This document shows positions 17,051-24,020 of a DNA stretch of 64,000 bases, in pieces (within the stretch, counting starts at the first letter, position 1; each line of letters opens with the position of its first letter). The stretch is from positions 1,116,001-1,180,000 of the forward strand of contig NZ_BAAAYO010000001.1 of assembly GCF_039536325.1 (NCBI RefSeq), given 5' to 3'. Position numbers and translations under genes: made by a program. Origin of the DNA: Paenibacillus_AB hodogayensis (GTDB taxonomy: Bacteria > Bacillota > Bacilli > Paenibacillales > NBRC-103111). Under the pieces are notes generated by a model, which was given only the letters and a program-made list of their open reading frames with translations, ran no database searches and was not told the origin of the DNA.

Positions 17051-17479
17051 TTAGCGGCGGCCTTGGCGGTCGATCTTCCATAATACGAGCTGAATGGCCG
17101 TAATGAGCGCGAACCCGGTCAAGGCAAGGAACGGAATCGTCACGAAGCCGAACCAGTTGATGTATTGCGCGTCGCACGGCACGATGCCGCACGAGAATGA
17201 ATTCGACTTGAACAGATCGGTCTTCTCCATCAAATAGTGGTAAATCGAGATGCATCCGCCGAGCACCGTCATCGGCAGCACGTACATGTACACCTGCTGC
17301 TTGCGGATGGCGGCGATGCCGAGCAGGAATACCTGCGGGTACATCAGGATGCGCTGATACCAGCATAGCTTGCAAGGCAAATAACCCTTCACCTCGGAGA
17401 AATAAAGACTTCCGAGCATGGCGACCAGCGCGATCGCCCAAGACAGATGAAGACCGTTCTCCTGCATAAATTTGCGCAT
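17051..17479 (-). CDS. bdbC: DsbB-like thiol-disulfide oxidoreductase BdbC
   Basis: Membrane protein, 142 residues, four spans, which would reoxidise an extracytoplasmic thiol oxidase using quinone. The first redox pair is C36-x-x-C39 (YLPCKLCWYQR), the second C97/C102 (SFSCGIVPCDAQYINWFG). Both are intact. No BdbD partner is adjacent. The ATG follows AAGGAG with a slightly long spacer. Confidence 0.9.
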   Translation of the reverse strand: MRKFMQENGLHLSWAIALVAMLGSLYFSEVKGYLPCKLCWYQRILMYPQVFLLGIAAIRKQQVYMYVLPMTVLGGCISIYHYLMEKTDLFKSNSFSCGIVPCDAQYINWFGFVTIPFLALTGFALITAIQLVLWKIDRQGRR

Positions 17480-17666
17480 ATCCCCGAAAATTCTCCTTTA
17501 CTTGTCCGCAGGGCGGCAACAGCTTTTCCATTTATTATAGTGGATGCAAGGGGCATTTGAAAAGAAAGCGCTCCGAGGACAGGAAGAACGGACAGCCGTT
17601 GAAACTTTTTGCCGGCTTATACGTCAATTGTATTGACTATTCATATCGATCCGGAAAGGACTGTCG

Positions 17667-18785
17667 ATGAACCCAAAACCTGTACAATCGCCCTCAACGC
17701 CAAAAACGACTACCAGTAAGCGCAAACGCAAGCCGCGGCGGCTGCTGCGCGCTCTGCGCAATTTGACGATCCTGCTGCTGCTGTGCGCCGGTGTGTTCAG
17801 CGGCTGGTTTTTTATGACCGCTTCCGGCAGCGAGCTGCGCTACCTGATGGCCGATACGCTCATTACGACCCAGCACCGCCATTGGGCCAAATATTTGATC
17901 GGCCAGGACGGTCTGGACCGGCAAGTGGCGAAATATACGACTCAGTTCGAGCAAATGTCCGAGACGCCGAGCACGATCGCCGCGCACATCCCGACGGTTC
18001 CGGAGAAGCAAAAAGAACCGGACAAGCCGCTTGTACGCATCGAGCCGATCGAAGGAGCCAAGTTCAAAGGCCACCTGCTAATCGTCAGCGACCCGAAAAA
18101 AATCCGTCTCGCCGTTCCGGACAAAGTCGGCAAAGGGGAGAAAGTATCCAGCATGGTCAAGCGGACGGGCGCGGTCGCCGGGATTAACGCCGGCGGGTTT
18201 ATCGACCCGGAATGGAAAGGAAACGGCTTCCAGCCGACTGGCATCGTGATCTCCGGGGGCAAAATTTTTTACAATGACAGCTCGATGAGCACGTCCACCT
18301 CGATCGTCGGCATCGACAAGGAAGGCCATATGATTGCCGGCAAGTATACGCCGACCCAGATGCTGGCGATGGGCGTTCAGGAGGCGGTTACGTTCACGCC
18401 GAAGTTCATCTCCGACGGCAAAGGGCTGATCAAGGACCAGAACAGCGGCTGGGGCATCGCGCCGCGGACCTGCATGGCCCAGACGGCCGACGGCACGATC
18501 CTGTTCGCCATCATCGACGGCAGGCAGACGCACAGCATCGGGGCGACGCTGTACGACGTCCAGCAAATCTTCCTGGAGAAAGGCGCGATTATCGCGGCCA
18601 ATCTCGACGGCGGCTCCTCGACCGTGCTCGTCCACGACAACGAGATCGTCAACAAGCCGGCCAGCCCTTACGGCGAGCGCTATTTACCGACCGCCTTCCT
18701 CGTATTCGAGCATCCGGAGAAGGCGCCGATCCGCAACGTCTGGGAAGGACTCGATATTAGCAAAATCGATCCGTCCAAGTGGTAG
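17667..18785 (+). CDS. phosphodiester glycosidase (NAGPA-like, DUF2233) membrane protein
   Basis: 372 residues. A basic N terminus (KRKRKPRRLLRALRN) and one membrane helix (LTILLLLCAGVFSGWFF) anchor an extracellular domain. The NAGPA signature is present in order: AGINAGGFIDPEWKGNGFQP, GIVISGGKIFYND, AIIDGRQ and AANLDGGSSTVLVHDNEIVN. Family members remove sugar-phosphodiester caps or handle cell-wall and exopolysaccharide polymers. The gene is followed by a strong terminator and is not in an operon. Confidence 0.87.
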   Translation: MNPKPVQSPSTPKTTTSKRKRKPRRLLRALRNLTILLLLCAGVFSGWFFMTASGSELRYLMADTLITTQHRHWAKYLIGQDGLDRQVAKYTTQFEQMSETPSTIAAHIPTVPEKQKEPDKPLVRIEPIEGAKFKGHLLIVSDPKKIRLAVPDKVGKGEKVSSMVKRTGAVAGINAGGFIDPEWKGNGFQPTGIVISGGKIFYNDSSMSTSTSIVGIDKEGHMIAGKYTPTQMLAMGVQEAVTFTPKFISDGKGLIKDQNSGWGIAPRTCMAQTADGTILFAIIDGRQTHSIGATLYDVQQIFLEKGAIIAANLDGGSSTVLVHDNEIVNKPASPYGERYLPTAFLVFEHPEKAPIRNVWEGLDISKIDPSKW

Positions 18786-18820
18786 TATCCAATCTTATCC
18801 GAGAACGGTTCAGAACCAAA

Positions 18821-18860
18821 AAGAAGAGGAGACTCCCGGCCGTCGGAGTCTCCTCTTCTT
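18821..18860. terminator. bidirectional terminator
   Basis: Perfect 16-bp arms (AAGAAGAGGAGACTCC and complement) around 8 nt, between the converging glycosidase and YtxH-like genes. Confidence 0.8.
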
Positions 18861-18863
18861 CGG

Positions 18864-19247
18864 TTATTTCAAGTCGCGGCGGACAAACACGGCAGCGTCG
18901 GCCGGCATCATTTCGTCTTCCGCTTCCTCGCCGGATATCGCCACTTCCTTGCGCGCTTCCTTCCACGCTTTGACCTCGTCGGTGACCGTTTCCGCTACTT
19001 CCTTGGCCTTCTGCACCCATTCTCCGGTATGCTCCGACACCTGCTTAGCTAACACGTGGGTTTTGGTGTTAACCGTTTCGGCCAGCTCTTGCGTCTTCTC
19101 GGAGATGACATGTGCCTGCGTAGAAATATCCGCTCTCAGCTCCTTACCGCTCTTCGGAGCGAACAACAACGCCGTAACGGCCCCCAGCACGCCTCCGACG
19201 ATTGCGCCAAGTATAAAGTCCTTCCCTCTTCCTTGATGCTCAGACAT
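18864..19247 (-). CDS. ytxH: YtxH-like general stress protein
   Basis: 127 residues. N-terminal glycine-rich membrane segment FILGAIVGGVLGAVTALLFAPKSGKELR, the YtxH hallmark, followed by a long amphipathic, possibly coiled-coil helix (residues 35-105). It starts inside the last eight bases of the DUF948 gene, so the two are co-translated, as in the ytxGH pair of Bacillus. No sigma-B promoter was recognised upstream. Confidence 0.85.
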   Translation of the reverse strand: MSEHQGRGKDFILGAIVGGVLGAVTALLFAPKSGKELRADISTQAHVISEKTQELAETVNTKTHVLAKQVSEHTGEWVQKAKEVAETVTDEVKAWKEARKEVAISGEEAEDEMMPADAAVFVRRDLK

Positions 19248-19719
19248 CGCTCTCAATCCTTTCGTATGGTTGCTTGGGCCGCGCTGCTCCGCTTTGTTTC
19301 CGGGATTGCCATTTGCGCCACAAGTGAAGACCGAGCGACGCCCACTCCAGCATCTCCGAAGTCCGGTTGCGCTCGCGGCTTGCTTTTTCTCCAGCCGCCC
19401 GGACCGAATTCGATACCGTAGCGGATACTTGTTTGACGGAAGTCGTAATCTGATGAACCGATTCCCCCACTTGCCCGACGGACAGGAACAACGCATCCAA
19501 TGACTTCAGCTTTCCCTCCACATCCCCGGCAATATGCTCGGTGCGCTGCATCAGCTTTACGGTTTCCGCCGTTATCGTATCCAGCTTCATATCCACGTGG
19601 GCCAACGTCTCGTTCACTTGCTTCAAGGAAGCTCTGACGGACTGCAAGGTGGCGGCAAGAAAGACAACCAATACGATAAAAGCTACGGCGATGCATGCTA
19701 CGCTAATTTGAATGATCAC
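19240..19719 (-). CDS. ytxG: DUF948 protein, YtxG-like
   Basis: 159 residues: one N-terminal membrane helix (VACIAVAFIVLVVFLAATL) and a long alpha-helical region with heptad-like spacing (VNETLAHVDMKLDTITAETV, VGQVGESVHQITTSVKQVSA), typical of DUF948. It overlaps ytxH by 8 bp. It probably forms an extended helical protein at the membrane, linked to stress in relatives. Confidence 0.85.
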   Translation of the reverse strand: MIIQISVACIAVAFIVLVVFLAATLQSVRASLKQVNETLAHVDMKLDTITAETVKLMQRTEHIAGDVEGKLKSLDALFLSVGQVGESVHQITTSVKQVSATVSNSVRAAGEKASRERNRTSEMLEWASLGLHLWRKWQSRKQSGAARPKQPYERIESDV

Positions 19720-19944
19720 AACGCTTCACCCCTCCGGCTTCTGGCACCATCGACTCCGCAGACCGGCGAAGCTGCCTGCGCCGCTTCGCCGTTTTCCTAG
19801 ACGAATGCCCAGTTCTTACTTTTATTATAAGTACATCAGGCATGGTTTGACACAGCAACGGCCGAAAAAAATGAAAAAAATGCCGAAGCTCGTCAAGAAA
19901 ACGCCCATCCTGCGCCGAAAAAACCGCGGCCGCAGCCGCTCGGA

Positions 19945-19974
19945 TAGACTTGCGGACCGCATTAAGGCTATAAT
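19945..19974 (+). promoter_or_regulatory. probable promoter of the aldolase gene
   Basis: TAGACT at 19945, 18-bp spacer, perfect TATAAT at 19969-19974, 45 bp before the start codon. Confidence 0.55.
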
Positions 19975-20019
19975 AGATCGCATCAAGACCACCAGACCAT
20001 ACACGAAGGAGTCTGCTCC

Positions 20020-20664
20020 ATGGATCGCGAACAAGGCTTGTCCGAACTAAACCGCACTCGCATAATCGCCATTCTTCGCGGAGTGCGCGAAACCGATATC
20101 GAGCGGCTGGCCGAAGCGCTGCTCGCCGGCGGCATTACCGTGCTGGAGATTACGCTCAATACGCCGGGCGCGCCCGGTATGATCCGCCGGCTGCAAAGCC
20201 TCTACGGGGAACAATTGTATATCGGCGCCGGCACCGTGCTTGATATGGACGATTTGCAGGTTGCGCTTGACGCCGGCGCTTCCTTCATCGTGACTCCGAA
20301 TACCGACGAGGACGTCATTCGCCGCTGCCGGGAGAAGAACGTGCCGATCTATCCGGGAGCGATGACTCCGTCGGAGGTCGTCCGCGCTTGGAAGGCCGGC
20401 GCTACCGCCGTCAAGCTGTTCCCGAGCGCCAGCCTCGGCCTCGGCTATATCAAGGAACTGCAAGGTCCGCTCCGCCACATCCCGATGGTTGCCGTAGGCG
20501 GCGTCAACACGGACAATATCGCCGACTTTATCCGCGCGGGCTGTCAAGCCGTCGGCATCGGGGGCTATGTAATCAACCTGAAGGAAATCGAGGCCGGCAA
20601 CTTCGAATGGGTTCGGGAACGCGCCGCCCAGCTTATCGCCCGTACGCAGCCGTTCGCTCCGTAA
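20020..20664 (+). CDS. eda: 2-dehydro-3-deoxy-phosphogluconate / 4-hydroxy-2-oxoglutarate aldolase
   Basis: Class I aldolase cleaving KDPG to pyruvate and glyceraldehyde-3-phosphate (or KHG to pyruvate and glyoxylate); 214 residues, cytoplasmic TIM barrel. The Schiff-base lysine is K132 in TAVKLFPS and the catalytic acid is E43 in VLEITLNTPG. R20 in AILRG lies in the phosphate/carboxylate pocket. ATG after GAAGGAG. No kinase or dehydratase partner is adjacent, so it stands alone. Confidence 0.92.
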   Translation: MDREQGLSELNRTRIIAILRGVRETDIERLAEALLAGGITVLEITLNTPGAPGMIRRLQSLYGEQLYIGAGTVLDMDDLQVALDAGASFIVTPNTDEDVIRRCREKNVPIYPGAMTPSEVVRAWKAGATAVKLFPSASLGLGYIKELQGPLRHIPMVAVGGVNTDNIADFIRAGCQAVGIGGYVINLKEIEAGNFEWVRERAAQLIARTQPFAP

Positions 20665-20681
20665 CCGTATGGCCCGAAACG

Positions 20682-20733
20682 AACAAACACCTGCAGCCTG
20701 CCGCTTCCGCGACAAACGCTGCAGGTGTTTGTT
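20682..20733. terminator. bidirectional terminator
   Basis: AACAAACACCTGCAG pairs with CTGCAGGTGTTTGTT between the converging aldolase and regulator genes. Confidence 0.75.
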
Positions 20734-20739
20734 GGCATT

Positions 20740-21363
20740 TCAGCCTCGCTTCCCGGGCGCGGCGATCCGGTACACGCATTTACCGCCGCCCTTGGCCAGA
20801 CATTCCGTTCGCTCCACCTTCGTGCCCAGCAGGTCTTCGAACAGCTGCTTCTCGCACTCGCAGGCTTCGTCGTATTGATTGGCCACCTGGGAGATCGGGC
20901 AGTTGAACTCCTGAAGAATAAAGCCGTTCTCCGTCGGCTCCCAGTCGACCATGTAGCCGTTGGCGTTCTGGATTTCCGCGAGCTTCTCCACCCGTTCCTC
21001 CAGCGTCCTGCCTTCCATGCTTGCTTCATGCTTCTGGAGAAGCCGTTCCTTGCGTTTGCCGAACAGCTTGCCTACCGCCTGCTCATCATCCATTTCCCCG
21101 AGCAGATCGAGGGCGAGCATATGATAATTTTTCGGAAACAGATCTTCCGCCGCTTCCGTCAAACGATAAACGTGCATCGGTCTGCCCATGCTTTGCCGAA
21201 CAATGTGGGAATCGATATAGCCGTCGCGTTCGAGCGTGTTCAAGTGTCGACGCACGGCCATTTCGGTAATGGCAAGCCGTTTGGCCATATCGCTTACCCC
21301 GAGCGGCCCGGACGTCTTGAGCATTTTGACGATCGTTTTTCTTGTTGAGGATTCCTGCTCCAT
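20740..21363 (-). CDS. SufR-like winged-helix regulator with C-terminal cysteines
   Basis: 207 residues. N-terminal DeoR/ArsR-type winged helix (LGVSDMAKRLAITEMAVRRH, then LNTLERDGYIDSHIVRQSMG). The C-terminal half has five cysteines in NCPISQ...ACEC...TEC...GKC; the first pair is spaced C-x12-C, as in the Fe-S sensor SufR. This suggests an Fe-S or redox sensing regulator. A TTG six bases upstream could also start it. A promoter lies at 21429 and a palindrome at 21463. No suf genes lie in the window, so targets are unknown. Confidence 0.75.
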   Translation of the reverse strand: MEQESSTRKTIVKMLKTSGPLGVSDMAKRLAITEMAVRRHLNTLERDGYIDSHIVRQSMGRPMHVYRLTEAAEDLFPKNYHMLALDLLGEMDDEQAVGKLFGKRKERLLQKHEASMEGRTLEERVEKLAEIQNANGYMVDWEPTENGFILQEFNCPISQVANQYDEACECEKQLFEDLLGTKVERTECLAKGGGKCVYRIAAPGKRG

Positions 21364-21428
21364 GTTCAACCTGACTCACCACCCGGCGCCTATTGCGCAC
21401 TTCAATGGTTTTAAGCGCGCTTACCGTC

Positions 21429-21457
21429 ATTTTATCGTATTTTGACACATAAGTAAA
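21429..21457 (-). promoter_or_regulatory. promoter of the SufR-like gene
   Basis: On the minus strand TTTACT (21457-21452), 17-bp spacer, TAAAAT (21434-21429), 66 bp before the start codon. Confidence 0.55.
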
Positions 21458-21462
21458 TTAGT

Positions 21463-21476
21463 AAACAACATTGTTT
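21463..21476. promoter_or_regulatory. palindrome upstream of the SufR-like promoter
   Basis: AAACAA-CA-TTGTTT, five bases outside the -35. It is a candidate operator for autoregulation or for activation; assignment is an inference. Confidence 0.35.
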
Positions 21477-21498
21477 CGAAAATAGGCGGCGCAGACGT

Positions 21499-21930
21499 CT
21501 ACGCCAACTCCTTGGCGACGAACGCCTGCACCGATTCGCCGAAGCGCGCCAGCAGATCCGGCAGCCGTACGGTCAGCGGATGCAGACTGCCGCGTTCGAG
21601 CCCCGCATAATCCTGGACGAGCGGCTTGCGCAGACGGACCAGCCGCTGCAACGGCTCCAACAGCTCCGGCGCGAACACGTCTTCCCCGTGAATGATTTCG
21701 ACAATATCCTCATAGCTGCTCGCATCCCGCATCAAAAAACCGTCGATCAGCAGGCTGCCGAGATCGGTCACCAGTTCGACGGACAGGTGAAGCAGCCTCT
21801 CCTGAGCCAAGATGTGGAGCAAATCCGGTTGGCCTTCTCGCCATTCCGCACCAAGCCGCGTAGCCGCCTCGGACAAAATCGGAATGATGCCGAGCCTTTC
21901 CCCGATCTGCTCGTGATTGACATAGTACAT
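21499..21930 (-). CDS. YutE/HepT-like DUF86 protein lacking the catalytic histidine
   Basis: 143 residues, all-helical. The HepT/DUF86 fold is recognised from ERLLHLSVELVTDLGSLLIDG, SSYEDIVEIIHGEDVF and VRLRKPLVQDYAG. HepT RNase toxins use an R-x4-H-x-Y motif; here it reads R-K-P-L-V-Q-D-Y, with His replaced by Gln. No MntA-type nucleotidyltransferase antitoxin is next to it. It is therefore more likely a housekeeping YutE-type protein than an active toxin. It lies ten bases downstream of a small membrane-protein gene. Confidence 0.75.
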   Translation of the reverse strand: MYYVNHEQIGERLGIIPILSEAATRLGAEWREGQPDLLHILAQERLLHLSVELVTDLGSLLIDGFLMRDASSYEDIVEIIHGEDVFAPELLEPLQRLVRLRKPLVQDYAGLERGSLHPLTVRLPDLLARFGESVQAFVAKELA

Positions 21931-21939
21931 CGGTTGTCC

Positions 21940-22212
21940 CTACTTTCCGTTGCGCTTGCGCTTATTCCATCTGGCCCAGGCGATCGTCACGACGAAGGTC
22001 AGCACCACGACCAATACGACAAACATCGCTTGTCCGATATCTTCCATTTCCAGCTTGGCTTCCAGCGGCCAATAATTCATTTGCAGTCTCACCGTCCCAA
22101 ACGTTTGAGCCGATTCCTCCGTCCTTAGGCGGCTGCGCCAGTCCGGTTCATCGTCTTCATCCAGTTTAGCCTCGCGCCATGCCACCGTCAAGAAATCGGC
22201 ACGTACAGTCAT
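21940..22212 (-). CDS. small C-terminally membrane-anchored protein
   Basis: 90 residues as the full frame: an acidic N-terminal half, then one membrane helix (AMFVVLVVVLTFVVTIAWA) and a basic tail (RWNKRKRNGK). The ribosome binding site for this start is weak; a shorter version from an in-frame ATG about 45 residues in (MNYWPLEAKL) is possible. It is followed by the YutE-like gene on the same strand. Unknown function. Confidence 0.55.
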   Translation of the reverse strand: MTVRADFLTVAWREAKLDEDDEPDWRSRLRTEESAQTFGTVRLQMNYWPLEAKLEMEDIGQAMFVVLVVVLTFVVTIAWARWNKRKRNGK

Positions 22213-22323
22213 GATTCGTTCAATTTCACGCTTACTTTTTCTCTAGTATGTACCTTTTTTATGACAAATCGTGTATAGTAAACCTATTCACATTTATTGG
22301 CGGTATTAAAGGAGAGAATGGAA

Positions 22324-22437
22324 ATGTTTGGCGTTGGCGTTGGCGTTTGGGTGCTGCTGATCATCATGACCGTCTTGATTATTGGTATTTTCATATACGC
22401 CTTGAACAAAGGTTACTCGCGAAAATGGGACGAATAA
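22324..22437 (+). CDS. 37-residue single-span membrane peptide
   Basis: ATG after AAAGGAGAG, a good ribosome binding site. The peptide is one Gly/Val-rich hydrophobic helix (GVWVLLIIMTVLIIGIFIYA) with a short polar C-terminal tail (NKGYSRKWDE). It stands in its own intergenic region, divergent from the minus-strand membrane gene. Its size and layout resemble small sporulation or envelope peptides of bacilli; the function is unknown. Confidence 0.6.
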   Translation: MFGVGVGVWVLLIIMTVLIIGIFIYALNKGYSRKWDE

Positions 22438-22470
22438 CGACGAAAAGAGTCCGAAACTAGTAATTAGACG

Positions 22471-22499
22471 TTGTCAAACTCTGGTAATTGTTGTAAAAT
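22471..22499 (+). promoter_or_regulatory. promoter of the LytTR gene
   Basis: TTGTCA at 22471, 17-bp spacer, TAAAAT at 22494-22499, 35 bp before the start codon. Confidence 0.65.
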
Positions 22500-22533
22500 G
22501 AAGACGTAATAGATGTTAACGGAGGAATATGCC

Positions 22534-22968
22534 ATGATGATCCCCGTCCTGAAAACCAAAAATGAAAACGAAACCGAGCTCGTCATGCTGGACCTGAACG
22601 ATGTGCTTTATATCAATATCGAGAAACGCAACATCGTCTATCATACGCTCGATGACAAATATTTGCACTTATCTACGCTAACCGAGCTGTATGATCATCT
22701 GTTCGACAACGGCTTCGATTTGTTGGACAAGACCAATCTGGTCAACCTGCACAAAATCAAGAAGCTGGACAGCAAGCAAGGAAAAATTTATTTCGAGGAA
22801 GCCCCTTCGGACGACAGCAAGTACGCCACAGTAGCCTTTATCAAACAGAAGCTGTTCCACAACGTCATCTCCCGCGCAATCGCCAACAACACCAACACGA
22901 GCCTGGAGTATACCTCCAAGCCGACCAACGACGGCTTCCGCATGACGCCCCGCACTTCGGAAGAGTAG
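22534..22968 (+). CDS. orphan LytTR DNA-binding domain protein
   Basis: 144 residues from the ATG at 22534, spaced 8 bp from GGAGG. The LytTR domain spans most of the protein: LVMLDLNDVLYINIEKRNIV, LHLSTLTELYDHLFDNGFDL, and KTNLVNLHKIKKLDSKQGKI. No receiver domain is present and no kinase is adjacent, so it is a stand-alone regulator. The last 25 residues are polar and probably flexible. Targets are unknown. Confidence 0.82.
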   Translation: MMIPVLKTKNENETELVMLDLNDVLYINIEKRNIVYHTLDDKYLHLSTLTELYDHLFDNGFDLLDKTNLVNLHKIKKLDSKQGKIYFEEAPSDDSKYATVAFIKQKLFHNVISRAIANNTNTSLEYTSKPTNDGFRMTPRTSEE

Positions 22969-23006
22969 CCCTTGCATGGAATCGGCCCATATGGCCGGAC
23001 ATGAAA

Positions 23007-23035
23007 AAAGAACCTTTCCGAAGAAAAGGTTCTTT
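23007..23035. terminator. bidirectional terminator after the LytTR gene
   Basis: AAAGAACCTTT pairs with AAAGGTTCTTT around a short loop, with an A-run before and T-rich sequence after. Confidence 0.7.
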
Positions 23036-23210
23036 ATTTGTTTTCCGCAAGCGAGCCGTGAATGAAAGCGGCCATCGCCGGCTGCGGAGCCTCCTGCGTG
23101 ATCTCAAGCTGCTTGAAGCAACGGCTGAGCACCAGCAGTTTCTCCTCCGCCTGCTGCTTCGTAAGCGGCGATCCGAGCCGTTGTCCCTTATAGCTTATGT
23201 AGTAAGGCAT
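23034..23210 (-). CDS. small hypothetical protein
   Basis: 58 residues from an ATG with an excellent ribosome binding site (AAAGGAGG). It starts MPYYISYKGQRLGSPLTKQQ and is mostly helical, with a single Cys. The frame extends upstream to 23246 but without a ribosome binding site. No family is recognised. Confidence 0.6.
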   Translation of the reverse strand: MPYYISYKGQRLGSPLTKQQAEEKLLVLSRCFKQLEITQEAPQPAMAAFIHGSLAENK

Positions 23211-23319
23211 AGATTCAGGCCTCCTTTTAGCTTTCTCTATAGTCAATAACAGCCTCTCCTATAATGTATACGCGGGTATAGGCAAAAATGTTACCGTACC
23301 CCCGCATATTTTTTCTCCA

Positions 23320-23733
23320 TCATTTCTCGTTTTTATCCGCAGTATCCCCTTTATTCTTCAAAACCCCGATTAGCTTACGGACTCCTTCTGGCAGCGGAAC
23401 GCCAAGGTTTCCGCAATTTTCCGTAATCGAGATGAGCTCGTTCGCCATATAAAAGTAAATGAAGCCGGCCATAAACAAATCGGTGCCGAGCAGCAGATCG
23501 AAGCGGTGGCCGACCATCACGATGACGACCATCAACCCTTTGCGCCATATCCCCCAAAACCCTTTGGTGCTGCTTAAGCCTTCGCCCACTTTGATCGAAG
23601 CCGCAACTCCGGTAATATAATCCACAGCCACCAACAGCAAAAAAAGCTGCACCAATTCGCTCCAGCCTCCGAACATGTAGTTCAAAACCGCGCCGGCAAT
23701 ACCGACAACCGTGTTAAAACCAAATAGCGGCAT
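23320..23733 (-). CDS. phage holin / toxin-secretion family protein
   Basis: 137 residues, ATG after AAGGAGGAGG. Membrane spans with the holin_4 signature LLLVAVDYITGVAASIKVGE and SSTKGFWGIWRKGLMVVIVM, then MANELISITENCGNLGVPLP and a charged tail. Such holins permeabilise the membrane for endolysin or protein release; genomic stand-alone copies are common in Paenibacillus-like bacteria. No endolysin or other phage gene is nearby, so a prophage is not indicated. Confidence 0.85.
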   Translation of the reverse strand: MPLFGFNTVVGIAGAVLNYMFGGWSELVQLFLLLVAVDYITGVAASIKVGEGLSSTKGFWGIWRKGLMVVIVMVGHRFDLLLGTDLFMAGFIYFYMANELISITENCGNLGVPLPEGVRKLIGVLKNKGDTADKNEK

Positions 23734-24020
23734 AGTGTCCTCCTCCTTCACCCCCATTTCTATCAATTTATGCGAAGATGGTAGAAACGTGCCGGTTTGG
23801 TGCGGATTTTTGTCGTGCTGCCGGCATGAAACCGGCACTATGCCTGGAACGTGAATGCCCATAACCCTTCGCTCCCGGGGCGTTTTGCCGCTGGAATAAA
23901 GAAAGTGTGCTCGAGGTAGAGCATATTTTTCGTTTTTTTGTTAAAATAGAGTTTAGCACTTCTCATTCAGCGCATCCAAGCCGAACGGCTTCTATGTTTC
24001 CAATCAAGGAGGTACGACTA

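Noticed and set aside
19712..20050. A 112-codon plus-strand frame upstream of the aldolase
   Set aside because: It crosses the ytxG start region antisense and the aldolase start, is very basic from A-rich sequence, and has no ribosome binding site.
21499..22212. Active HepT/MntA-type toxin-antitoxin system
   Set aside because: The catalytic His is missing and the neighbouring gene is a small membrane protein, not a nucleotidyltransferase.
23320..23733. Prophage called from the holin gene
   Set aside because: No integrase, structural, lysin or repressor genes are near; its neighbours are ordinary chromosomal genes.
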